A program made the position numbers and the translations under genes. Shown here piece after piece: positions 29,118-36,414 of a stretch of DNA of 64,000 nucleotides. The notes beneath the pieces were generated by a model that worked only from the letters and a program-made list of their open reading frames with translations, had not been told where the DNA came from and made no database searches. The stretch comes from Sulfitobacter donghicola DSW-25 = KCTC 12864 = JCM 14565 (GTDB taxonomy: Bacteria; Pseudomonadota; Alphaproteobacteria; Rhodobacterales; Rhodobacteraceae), in the NCBI RefSeq assembly GCF_000622405.1, contig NZ_JASF01000005.1:806001-870000 (forward strand), in the 5' to 3' direction. Positions within the stretch are counted from its first letter, which is position 1, and each line of letters starts with the position of its first letter.

Positions 29118-29698
29118 CCGTTTGGCATTGGGTGCGCCACGGGCCAACCCATGAAAAATCCTTTGTAGGATGGCGCGATGTTCCTGCTGATCTATCAGAT
29201 ATCACCATGATCGAACGCGTTCGCGGCCATCTGCCGCAAAAGGCGGTTATGGTCTCGTCCGATCTGATCCGCTCGGTCGCGACAGCCGATGCTTTGACAG
29301 GCCTCGCCCATACCCGCCTGCCCCATGAAAAGGATTTGCGCGAGATCGACTTTGGCGTTTGGGATGGCATGCGCTTTGACGCTGTTGCCGCGAGGGACCC
29401 CGAACTTAGCCGCGCTTTTTGGGAGAAACCCGGAGATATTGCGGCACCCGATGGGGAAAGCTGGAATCAAACGGCGGCTCGGGTTGATCGGGTTGTTGAT
29501 CGCCTGTCGGCAGCCCACCCAGACACTCACATTATCGCCGTTGCCCATTTCGGCGTTATCCTTACCCAAGTTCAACGCGCCTCGGGCGTTTCGGCTTATG
29601 AAGCCATGTCGCATAAAATCGACAATATTTCTGTCACCACATTACACCACGCTGGCGGTGAACAATGGCGCGTTGAGCAAATCAATCACCTTCCGTGA
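29114..29698 (+). CDS. cobC: Histidine phosphatase, probable alpha-ribazole-5'-phosphate phosphatase
   Basis: A 194-residue member of the phosphoglycerate-mutase-like superfamily. The catalytic RHG appears at residue 8 (WVRHGPTHEKS), the general acid region follows as LREIDFGVWDGM, and the second catalytic His is in VAHFGV. Overlap with cobU points to CobC, which removes the 5' phosphate of alpha-ribazole or of adenosylcobalamin phosphate. The fold alone is shared with many other phosphatases, so the specific name rests on context. Confidence 0.78.
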   Translation: MTVWHWVRHGPTHEKSFVGWRDVPADLSDITMIERVRGHLPQKAVMVSSDLIRSVATADALTGLAHTRLPHEKDLREIDFGVWDGMRFDAVAARDPELSRAFWEKPGDIAAPDGESWNQTAARVDRVVDRLSAAHPDTHIIAVAHFGVILTQVQRASGVSAYEAMSHKIDNISVTTLHHAGGEQWRVEQINHLP

Positions 29699-29756
29699 TA
29701 TTTTTTCCAACGGTTTTGAATTTGCCCCGTTGGAACGATCTGCGTAACCTTCGCGC

Positions 29757-30434
29757 ATGACATATGATCTTTTTATTGGCGACCGCACATTTTCAAGCTG
29801 GTCTTTGCGCGGCTGGCTCATGCTGCAAAAATTTAACCTTCCTTTTGAGGAACATCTGGTCGGCCTTTACGCTGGCACGATGGCCCAAGAGATGGAGCCC
29901 TTGGCGCCAGCACGACTGGTTCCTGCGCTAAGGACACCTCAGGGGGATGTGATCGGTGAAAGCCTTGCCATGGCCGAGACATTGGCCGAACGCCACCCAC
30001 AGGCGCAGATGTGGCCAGCTGACGCCTCTGCCCGTAGCCGCGCGCGGTGGTTAAGTGCGGAGATGACGGCAAGCTTCAATGCTTTACGCGGTGATTGCCC
30101 TATGCAGCTGGCACATGTTGATGTGGACTTCAAACCCTCCGACGCCGTTCTAACCGATCTGGCACGGATCGAAACCCTTTGGGCATTCGCGCGTGAAAAA
30201 GCTGTGGAGGGGCCATGGCTCTTTGGGGCTTACTCCTTGGCGGATGCCTTTTATGCCCCTGTTTGTGCACGCATAATCGGTTACAACCTACCTGTTTCCG
30301 ACACTGCGCGGGCCTATTGCATGACCACGCTATCAGACCCTGCGTTTCAACACTGGCGCGCCGAGGGGCTAAAGGTCAGCTATGATCCGTTCCCTTACGC
30401 CCCTGTTGGAAAGACAGCGGAATGGCCAGCGTAA
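29757..30434 (+). CDS. Glutathione S-transferase family protein
   Basis: A 225-residue cytosolic GST. The thioredoxin-fold N-domain starts YDLFIGDRTFSSWSLRGWL, with Ser residues in the position used to activate glutathione. The cis-Pro region RLVPALRTPQGDVIGESLAMAE forms the G-site, and an all-helical C-domain carries GPWLFGAYSLADAFYAPV. The substrate is unknown. Separate gene between cobC and comM; gshB, which makes its cosubstrate, lies 2.5 kb away. Confidence 0.85.
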   Translation: MTYDLFIGDRTFSSWSLRGWLMLQKFNLPFEEHLVGLYAGTMAQEMEPLAPARLVPALRTPQGDVIGESLAMAETLAERHPQAQMWPADASARSRARWLSAEMTASFNALRGDCPMQLAHVDVDFKPSDAVLTDLARIETLWAFAREKAVEGPWLFGAYSLADAFYAPVCARIIGYNLPVSDTARAYCMTTLSDPAFQHWRAEGLKVSYDPFPYAPVGKTAEWPA

Positions 30435-30500
30435 GCCGTTAACCTTTCTTAAAGAATCAATACCCTAACATTAACACTATGTTGGGTTAGGATTCGGGAC

Positions 30501-32015
30501 ATGGTTACTCGCGCTTATGGCGTTGCGTTTCAAGGGGTTGAGGCACGGCTTGTCGAAGTTCAATGCGCCGTCACACCCGGCCTACCAGCGTTTTCAATCG
30601 TCGGGCTTCCCGACAAGGCAGTTTCCGAAGCGCGTGATCGGGTCAGAACGGCCCTAACTTCGATGGCGATTGCGTTGCCCTCCAAACGCATCACCATCAA
30701 CCTCAGCCCCGCTGACCTGCCAAAGGAAGGCAGCCATTTCGACCTGCCCATCGCCATCGCGTTGCTGGCTGCTCTTGAGATTTTGCCCGCTGATGTAGTG
30801 GAAACTGTCGTTGCATTGGGTGAACTTTCACTGGATGGCTCTCTCGTGCCCGTACTGGGCGCCCTTCCTGCGGCCATGGCCGCGGCACAGGCCGAACGCA
30901 GCCTTCTGTGCCCCGCAGGTTCAGGGGCCGAAGCCGCGTGGGTAAACGCCTGCCAAGTGATTGCACCAAACTCTTTGGGTGATGTTGTACGGCATTACAC
31001 CGGCCAAGTTCCCTTGCAACCTGCCGAGGCGGGCGAGGTCCTGCTACCGGATCATTCCCGTGACCTACGCGAAGTTAAGGGGCAAGAACGCGCAAAACGC
31101 GCGATGGAGGTCGCCGCAGCAGGACGACACCACTTTATGATGGTCGGAACGCCGGGTTCCGGCAAATCCATGCTAGCCGCCCGCCTGCCAAGCATCCTGC
31201 CCCCCTTAACCGCTGCCGAAGCCCTCGGGACGTCGATGATCCATTCGATTGCAGGCCTATTGGACGAAGGAGGCATCAGCCGCAGCCGCCCCTTTCGCGA
31301 ACCGCATCACACGGCCTCTATGGCGTCGATCATCGGGGGCGGGCGCAATGCCAAACCCGGTGAGGTAAGTCTGGCCCATAACGGCGTTCTGTTTATGGAT
31401 GAGTTTCCTGAATTTGCGCGCAATGTTTTAGAAACCCTTCGCCAACCCATCGAAACCGGAGAAGTCATGATCTCGCGGGCGAACGCGCATGTTAAATACC
31501 CCTGCAAATTCATGTTGGTCGCCGCGGCTAACCCGTGCAAATGCGGATACCTACCCGATCCTGCGCGAGCCTGCGCGCGCGTCCCCGCCTGCGGAGAAGA
31601 TTATCTGGGCAGGATTTCTGGCCCTCTTATGGATCGCTTTGATATCCGCGTTGATGTTCCGCCAGTTTCATACACAGACCTTGATCTACCCGCTTCGGGG
31701 GAAAGCTCGGCTGATGTCGGCGCACGGGTAAAAGCTGCACGGGATCTGCAAGAGATGCGGTTTACCGGCTACAAAAATGTCTCATGCAATGCGGATGCAG
31801 AGGGCGATTTATTGGAACAAATCTCGGCCCCAGATCAAGAAGGCCGCGATCTGCTGTTGCGCGCGGCCGAACGTTTCAATCTATCAGCGCGGGGTTATCA
31901 CCGCGTTCTGCGTGTCGCCCGAACGATTGCGGATTTAGAGGCATCCGAATTGGTTCGAAAACCGCACATCGCTGAGGCTGTCAGCTTTAGGCTTCCCAGT
32001 TTTGCTGTTGCCTGA
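30501..32015 (+). CDS. comM: YifB/ComM family Mg-chelatase-like AAA ATPase
   Basis: A 504-residue hexameric helicase family whose ComM members promote branch migration during natural transformation. Layout: N-terminal ChlI-like domain (start VTRAYGVAFQGVEARLVEVQ), Walker A GTPGSGKSMLAARLP around residue 215, Walker B LFMDEFPEF, and a C-terminal domain with RGYHRVLRVARTIADLE. A zinc-type cysteine run (NPCKCGY...C...C) lies in the AAA insert. Its end overlaps the convergent hydrolase gene by 29 bp. Confidence 0.93.
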   Translation: MVTRAYGVAFQGVEARLVEVQCAVTPGLPAFSIVGLPDKAVSEARDRVRTALTSMAIALPSKRITINLSPADLPKEGSHFDLPIAIALLAALEILPADVVETVVALGELSLDGSLVPVLGALPAAMAAAQAERSLLCPAGSGAEAAWVNACQVIAPNSLGDVVRHYTGQVPLQPAEAGEVLLPDHSRDLREVKGQERAKRAMEVAAAGRHHFMMVGTPGSGKSMLAARLPSILPPLTAAEALGTSMIHSIAGLLDEGGISRSRPFREPHHTASMASIIGGGRNAKPGEVSLAHNGVLFMDEFPEFARNVLETLRQPIETGEVMISRANAHVKYPCKFMLVAAANPCKCGYLPDPARACARVPACGEDYLGRISGPLMDRFDIRVDVPPVSYTDLDLPASGESSADVGARVKAARDLQEMRFTGYKNVSCNADAEGDLLEQISAPDQEGRDLLLRAAERFNLSARGYHRVLRVARTIADLEASELVRKPHIAEAVSFRLPSFAVA

Positions 32016-32892
32016 TCCACTTTGACAGATTGTCGAGAGTTTGCCGCCCCTCTGGCAAAACATTGTGAAACAAAGGCCAAACGTGGGGCAAATCGTTTTC
32101 GACGGTTAGCTCAGTCTTGACACCTTGGCCTTTCAACCGCTCCGCGAGGCGGCGGGCATCATCATACAGAATTTCGGTATCGCCAACTGTAATCCAAGCG
32201 GGAGGAGAGCCGTTGAAGTCGCCGAATAAGGGGCTAACGCTGGGGTTATCAGCAGGGGCACCTTGTAGGAATAGCGTTGCCATCTCTGCTGCCCGCTCTG
32301 CCGGAAGGACCACATCACGATCCGCGTTCTCACCTAGGCTGGCGCCCGAAAATGTAAGGTCAGTTAAGGGAGAAAACCCAAAAACAGCACCGGGCAAGGC
32401 TGCCCCCTCAGCGAGAAGTGTCGCAACCAATCCAAACGCCAACGCACCACCGGCACTATCGCCACCGATCACCACATTTTCCGGTTTCACACCCTCTGCC
32501 AGCAAACCATTCCAAACAGCACGAATATCATCCGGTGCCGCAGGATAGTTGCCCTCGGGCGCCAAGCGATAACGCGGCAAAACGGCCCATGCCCCTAGCC
32601 GTTTAACAAGCTGCCCGACGAGCGCACTGTGAGTGTCAGGGCTTCCGAAAACGAACCCTCCCCCGTGAATATAAAAGATGATCCGATCGGGGTTTTCGTG
32701 TCGCGCGGCGATTCTTTTGCAATCGACACCCCCAAAGCTGACCCAGCTTTGGGAGGTTCCGCGCGGCGCGTGAAAGAAAAGCCGCGCTTGTAACTCCAAA
32801 GCACGTCGCAGAGTTGCTGGCGATCCGTTTCGTAGCCGCCGTTTTTCAACAGCGCGCAACCAGCGGTTCAACAAGCTCTGCGTGAAACTCAT
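31987..32892 (-). CDS. Alpha/beta hydrolase, hormone-sensitive lipase family
   Basis: A 301-residue cytoplasmic esterase. HGGGFVFGS gives the oxyanion hole, GDSAGGALA the nucleophile Ser, [10 protein letters not shown] the Asp and DLPHVW the catalytic His. No signal peptide. Its ATG overlaps the gshB stop (ATGA at 32889-32892), so it is the second gene of the gshB unit, though no functional tie is obvious. The substrate is not predicted. Confidence 0.87.
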   Translation of the reverse strand: MSFTQSLLNRWLRAVEKRRLRNGSPATLRRALELQARLFFHAPRGTSQSWVSFGGVDCKRIAARHENPDRIIFYIHGGGFVFGSPDTHSALVGQLVKRLGAWAVLPRYRLAPEGNYPAAPDDIRAVWNGLLAEGVKPENVVIGGDSAGGALAFGLVATLLAEGAALPGAVFGFSPLTDLTFSGASLGENADRDVVLPAERAAEMATLFLQGAPADNPSVSPLFGDFNGSPPAWITVGDTEILYDDARRLAERLKGQGVKTELTVENDLPHVWPLFHNVLPEGRQTLDNLSKWIRQQQNWEA

Positions 32893-33824
32893 GCGCGTTT
32901 GGCCTCGATCACTTCCCAGATTTTTTCGGCGATGTTCACACCATCAAAACGTTCAAGTTCCTGAATGCCTGTGGGCGATGTCACGTTGATTTCGGTGAGG
33001 TAATCGCCAATCACGTCAATCCCCACAAAGACCTGACCTTTTTCTTTCAACAGGCCACCGATCCGCGCACAAATCTCTTGATCGCGCTCTGTTAGACCCA
33101 CTTTTTCAGGGCGCCCGCCTACATGCATATTTGATCGGGTCTCCCCCTCGGCTGGCACACGGTTAATTGCACCAACAGCTTCGCCATCAACAAGAATGAC
33201 ACGTTTGTCGCCCTTGGAAACGTCTGGCAGGAATTTTTGTACAATGAGCGGCTCTCGTGAGAAGCCTGTGAACAACTCATGCAAGGAACTAAGGTTGCGG
33301 TCATCACGGGTGAGCTTGAAAACACCAGCCCCGCCATTTCCATAAAGCGGTTTTAGAATCACATCGCCATGCTTGGCCTTGAATTCCTTGATCGTCTCCA
33401 AATCACGCGCGATGGTTGTCGGCGGAGTGAGGTCAGGAAAATCCAGAACCAATAGTTTCTCAGGGTAGTTCCGAACCCAAAATGGATTATTCACGACCAG
33501 TGTAGTATCCGCAATCCGATCCAACAAATGCGTACTGGTGATGTAGTGCATATCAAACGGGGGGTCTTGGCGCAGCCAAACAACATCAAAATCACCGAGA
33601 TCTACTTCGCGAAGCTCACCCAAGACTGCAGGATCACCCGCAACCCGCTGAACAGTCATATCATGTCCACGTGCAGTGATCCGCCCCTCTTGATAGGCAA
33701 GATGGTCTGGCGTGTAGAAGAAAAGTGAATGTCCGCGCGCCTGCGCTTCCTCCGCCAAACGAAAGCTGCTGTCGGCATTGATATCTACGGCCCCGATGGG
33801 GTCCATTTGAAAGGCGATTTTCAT
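32889..33824 (-). CDS. gshB: Glutathione synthetase
   Basis: Joins gamma-glutamylcysteine and glycine to form glutathione. 311 residues of the ATP-grasp fold: N-terminal substrate domain (KIAFQMDPI at the start, [13 protein letters not shown]), ATP-binding [17 protein letters not shown], and [21 protein letters not shown] near the C-terminus. ATG at 33824. Inverted repeats lie directly upstream (33834-33875). Confidence 0.95.
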   Translation of the reverse strand: MKIAFQMDPIGAVDINADSSFRLAEEAQARGHSLFFYTPDHLAYQEGRITARGHDMTVQRVAGDPAVLGELREVDLGDFDVVWLRQDPPFDMHYITSTHLLDRIADTTLVVNNPFWVRNYPEKLLVLDFPDLTPPTTIARDLETIKEFKAKHGDVILKPLYGNGGAGVFKLTRDDRNLSSLHELFTGFSREPLIVQKFLPDVSKGDKRVILVDGEAVGAINRVPAEGETRSNMHVGGRPEKVGLTERDQEICARIGGLLKEKGQVFVGIDVIGDYLTEINVTSPTGIQELERFDGVNIAEKIWEVIEAKRA

Positions 33825-33833
33825 GGGCTATTC

Positions 33834-33875
33834 CTTGCTGTTGTCATCTTGATGACAAAGCAAGCGCCTAGGCGC
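33834..33875. repeat. Two inverted repeats upstream of gshB
   Basis: The first is a near-perfect hairpin whose inner arms TTGTCATC and GATGACAA meet over a 2-nt centre and are extended by CTTGCT / AGCAAG with one bulged G (33834-33864). It is followed at 33864-33875 by the perfect palindrome GCGCCTAGGCGC. Both lie in the 60-bp gap between yraN and gshB. No T-run follows on either strand, so an operator or mRNA-stabilising structure is as likely as a terminator. Confidence 0.5.
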
Positions 33876-33883
33876 AATGCCCT

Positions 33884-34264
33884 CTAGCCATGGCCAAAGG
33901 CATTTTCAATAATTTGTGTCTCACCGTGTGAATTAACAAGAGCGACATCAAATCGGGATTCCGTAAGGGCCCCCAAGGGCTGTCGCCCTAAATATTCAGC
34001 AGCTGACCGATAGATCCGTTTCATTTGGGCCAAAGAGATACGCAAAGCCGCTTGTTCAAAACTTTTGCTCTTTTTCACCTCAACAAAAATCAGGCCATCG
34101 CCATCTTTAGCGATCAGGTCAATTTCGCCACCTTTTCCGCGCCACCTGTGACCCACAATCGCATGCCCTCGGCGTTGATAGTCCTGCGCGACACTCTGCT
34201 CCGCGGCCAAACCAGCATGATATGCAACAGCACCTTGGTGATTTTTCCTTTTCGAGCCTTGCAT
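33884..34264 (-). CDS. yraN: YraN family (UPF0102) endonuclease-like protein
   Basis: A 126-residue protein of the PD-(D/E)xK-like fold: AAEQSVAQDYQRRGH at the N-terminus, then GEIDLIAKDGDGLIFVEVKK, in which E, D and EVK form the nuclease-type core. The biochemical role of the family is unproven; it is usually found beside rsmI and DNA-maintenance genes, as here. ATG at 34264 has AAAAAGG at workable spacing. A TTG at 34273, overlapping the rsmI stop, is possible but has the ribosome-binding site too close. Confidence 0.88.
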   Translation of the reverse strand: MQGSKRKNHQGAVAYHAGLAAEQSVAQDYQRRGHAIVGHRWRGKGGEIDLIAKDGDGLIFVEVKKSKSFEQAALRISLAQMKRIYRSAAEYLGRQPLGALTESRFDVALVNSHGETQIIENAFGHG

Positions 34265-34269
34265 CCCAA

Positions 34270-35133
34270 TCAACCTTTTTCTTTGTTCAACCCTAGAGCA
34301 GCTTGATAGACTTGGCGACGCGGTAGCGCGTGCGCTTTTGCAACCAGATCAACAGCATCACGCATCGAATGGCTGTCCAATGCTGTTAATAGCGAGGTTT
34401 CTAAATCATCAGAGTTAACAGTTTCTAACTCGCCACGATCAATAAGGACGACGACTTCACCTTTTGGAGGTTTTGAGGCGTATAATTCGGCAAGTTCCGT
34501 CAAAGACCCTCGCCGGATTTCTTCGAATTTTTTGGTTAGTTCACGGCACACGGCTGCTGGACGGTCTCCCCCCAAGGCTTTCTTGGCGTCAGCCAGCATC
34601 GCACCCAACCGTTTTGGCGATTCGTAAAAAACCAGTGTCGCACGGACATCTCTAAGGCTTTCCAACGCCGTTAGGCGAGCAGCTTTAGCATTGGGTAAAA
34701 AACCAGCAAAATGAAAAGAATCGGTCGGCAACCCGCCGAGCGCAAGCGCTGTCAAAACCGCTGAAGGGCCAGGTGCGCAGGTCACAGCCACCCCTTCCAA
34801 AGCAGCGGCACGCGACAATTCAAACCCTGGATCGGCGATCAACGGCATCCCCGCTTCGGAAGCGTAAGCAACTGATTTACCGTCCTTTACTGCGTCAATT
34901 AGACGCTTCACCGCCCCATCACCCGAGTGATCGTGCAGTGCTGTAATTTTGCGCCCGTTCAGAGCGATCCCGTGAATATCCATCAGCTTGAGAAGACTGC
35001 GCGTATCCTCGGCAGCCAATAAATCTGCACTAGCCAACACGTCTAATGCCCTAAGGGTGATGTCACGGGCTGTGCCTATTGGGACACCTACAAAAATTAT
35101 ACCGGGTGCTAAGTTCTGCTTATGGATATTCAA
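34270..35133 (-). CDS. rsmI: 16S rRNA (cytidine(1402)-2'-O)-methyltransferase
   Basis: SAM-dependent methylase of the ribosomal decoding centre; 287 residues from the proposed start. Family segments are FVGVPIGTARDITLRAL, LAAEDTRSLLKL, ASEAGMPLIADPG, CAPGPSAVLTAL and VFYESPKRL. No ATG fits. The TTG at 35133 gives the usual NLAPG N-terminus. Longer frames up to 35454 run under the divergent lipoprotein gene and are rejected. First gene of rsmI-yraN; the neighbouring lpoA-like gene repeats the rsmI/lpoA/yraN cluster known from E. coli. Confidence 0.92.
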   Translation of the reverse strand: MNIHKQNLAPGIIFVGVPIGTARDITLRALDVLASADLLAAEDTRSLLKLMDIHGIALNGRKITALHDHSGDGAVKRLIDAVKDGKSVAYASEAGMPLIADPGFELSRAAALEGVAVTCAPGPSAVLTALALGGLPTDSFHFAGFLPNAKAARLTALESLRDVRATLVFYESPKRLGAMLADAKKALGGDRPAAVCRELTKKFEEIRRGSLTELAELYASKPPKGEVVVLIDRGELETVNSDDLETSLLTALDSHSMRDAVDLVAKAHALPRRQVYQAALGLNKEKG

Positions 35134-35177
35134 CGCTGGACCCGATCCTTGGACACGATATGATTGCGACAATTCTA

Positions 35178-35197
35178 GTGCAGGCAGATGCCTGCAC
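35178..35197. promoter_or_regulatory. 20-bp perfect palindrome between rsmI and the LpoA-like gene
   Basis: GTGCAGGCAGATGCCTGCAC has 9-bp complementary arms around a GA centre. It lies 25 bp upstream of the lipoprotein ATG (35222) and 45 bp from the rsmI start, in the 88-bp divergent gap. It could be an operator shared by both genes or a hairpin in the lipoprotein mRNA leader. Confidence 0.45.
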
Positions 35198-35221
35198 CAT
35201 TGTCTGGGGAGTACCGTTACC

Positions 35222-36406
35222 ATGTTTGCCTTATTACGCACCATCCGAAAGCCCATTCGGTTGCTGATGCTGCCGATCTTTGCGATTCTACTGTCTGCTT
35301 GTGATCCTGCCGCCTTGGGCGGTTTAGGTGGCAACATCGGGCCAAAGATCGATCCAAACGCTCCGGTACCTGTTGCTTTGCTGATTCCACGCGGGGGCAC
35401 CGCATCAGACAACCTTCTTGCAAAAAACCTTGAGAATGCTGCGCGATTGGCCATTCGTGATCTAGACGGCGTTCAAATTGATCTGCGGGTCTATGGAACG
35501 GCTGGCAAAGCAAGCACTGCAGCCACGGCCGCATCCCAAGCCGTTGCTGATGGTGCCAAAATCATTTTGGGGCCTGTCTATGGTGAAGCGGCGAATGCAG
35601 CTGGCGTTGCTGTAGCGGAAGCTGGCGTTAACGTCTTGTCCTTTTCCAACAACACAACAATCGCCGGCGGCAATGTTTTTGTCTTAGGGCCAACATTTAA
35701 CAACACAGCTAATCGTCTGGTGAGCTATGCCAAACGCTCGGGCAAAGACAAAATTGTCGTCCTTCACGCCAACAACATCGGCGGCCAACTTGGCCGTAAC
35801 GCCATTCAACAGGCCGTTGCAGCTAACGGCGCGACATTGGCCGGCAACGTTGAATACGCCCTGAGTCAGGAAGCCGTGCGTGCAGCCGTTCCAAAAGTGA
35901 AAGCGATGATGGCAAGCTCGGGGGCGAACGCGCTATTTATGACCGCGAATTCCTCAACTGCCCTGCCGCTGCTTTCTGATCTGCTGCCAAGCGCAGGTAT
36001 CACAAACGATACATCCCAGTTCATCGGCCTGACCCGTTGGGATGTTCCTGCGCAGACTCTCGCTTTGCCTGGCATTCAGGGTGGCTGGTTTGCATTGCCC
36101 GATCCTGGCGCTACAGCGGCCTTTGCCTCTCGCTATAATGCGTCCTACGGGGACCGCCCATTAGATATTGCCGGGCTGGCATTTGACGGTATTGCCGCAA
36201 TCGGCTCGCTGGTGAAAAGCGGCAAGAAGAACGCTCTGACAGGTGCCGCTCTGACGCAGGGTGCAGGCTTTAAGGGCGCCAATGGCATTTTCCGCTTGCT
36301 ATCGGATGGTACAAACCAACGCGGTCTGGCTGTTGCTACGATCCGTAACAAACAGGTTGTTCTGCTCGAAGCTGCTCCCAAAGCCTTTGGCGGCGCAGGC
36401 TTCTGA
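35222..36406 (+). CDS. lpoA: LpoA-like penicillin-binding protein activator lipoprotein
   Basis: A 394-residue outer-membrane or periplasmic lipoprotein. The signal ends in the lipobox LLSAC (Cys about residue 24) after a Lys/Arg-rich start. The rest is a periplasmic-binding-protein fold of the LppC/LpoA family: PVPVALLIPRGG, ILGPVYGEAANAAG, VLSFSNN. In gamma-proteobacteria LpoA activates the synthase PBP1A. Alphaproteobacterial copies lack the helical N-domain, as here, so activation of a PBP is an inference. ATG at 35222 with GGGGAG upstream; longer upstream frames are rejected because the lipobox fixes the start. Confidence 0.85.
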   Translation: MFALLRTIRKPIRLLMLPIFAILLSACDPAALGGLGGNIGPKIDPNAPVPVALLIPRGGTASDNLLAKNLENAARLAIRDLDGVQIDLRVYGTAGKASTAATAASQAVADGAKIILGPVYGEAANAAGVAVAEAGVNVLSFSNNTTIAGGNVFVLGPTFNNTANRLVSYAKRSGKDKIVVLHANNIGGQLGRNAIQQAVAANGATLAGNVEYALSQEAVRAAVPKVKAMMASSGANALFMTANSSTALPLLSDLLPSAGITNDTSQFIGLTRWDVPAQTLALPGIQGGWFALPDPGATAAFASRYNASYGDRPLDIAGLAFDGIAAIGSLVKSGKKNALTGAALTQGAGFKGANGIFRLLSDGTNQRGLAVATIRNKQVVLLEAAPKAFGGAGF

Positions 36407-36414
36407 GCGCGCTT

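Noticed and set aside
34988..35221. Upstream extension of the LpoA-like gene
   Set aside because: The lipobox fixes a signal peptide starting at 35222; the extension runs antisense to rsmI.
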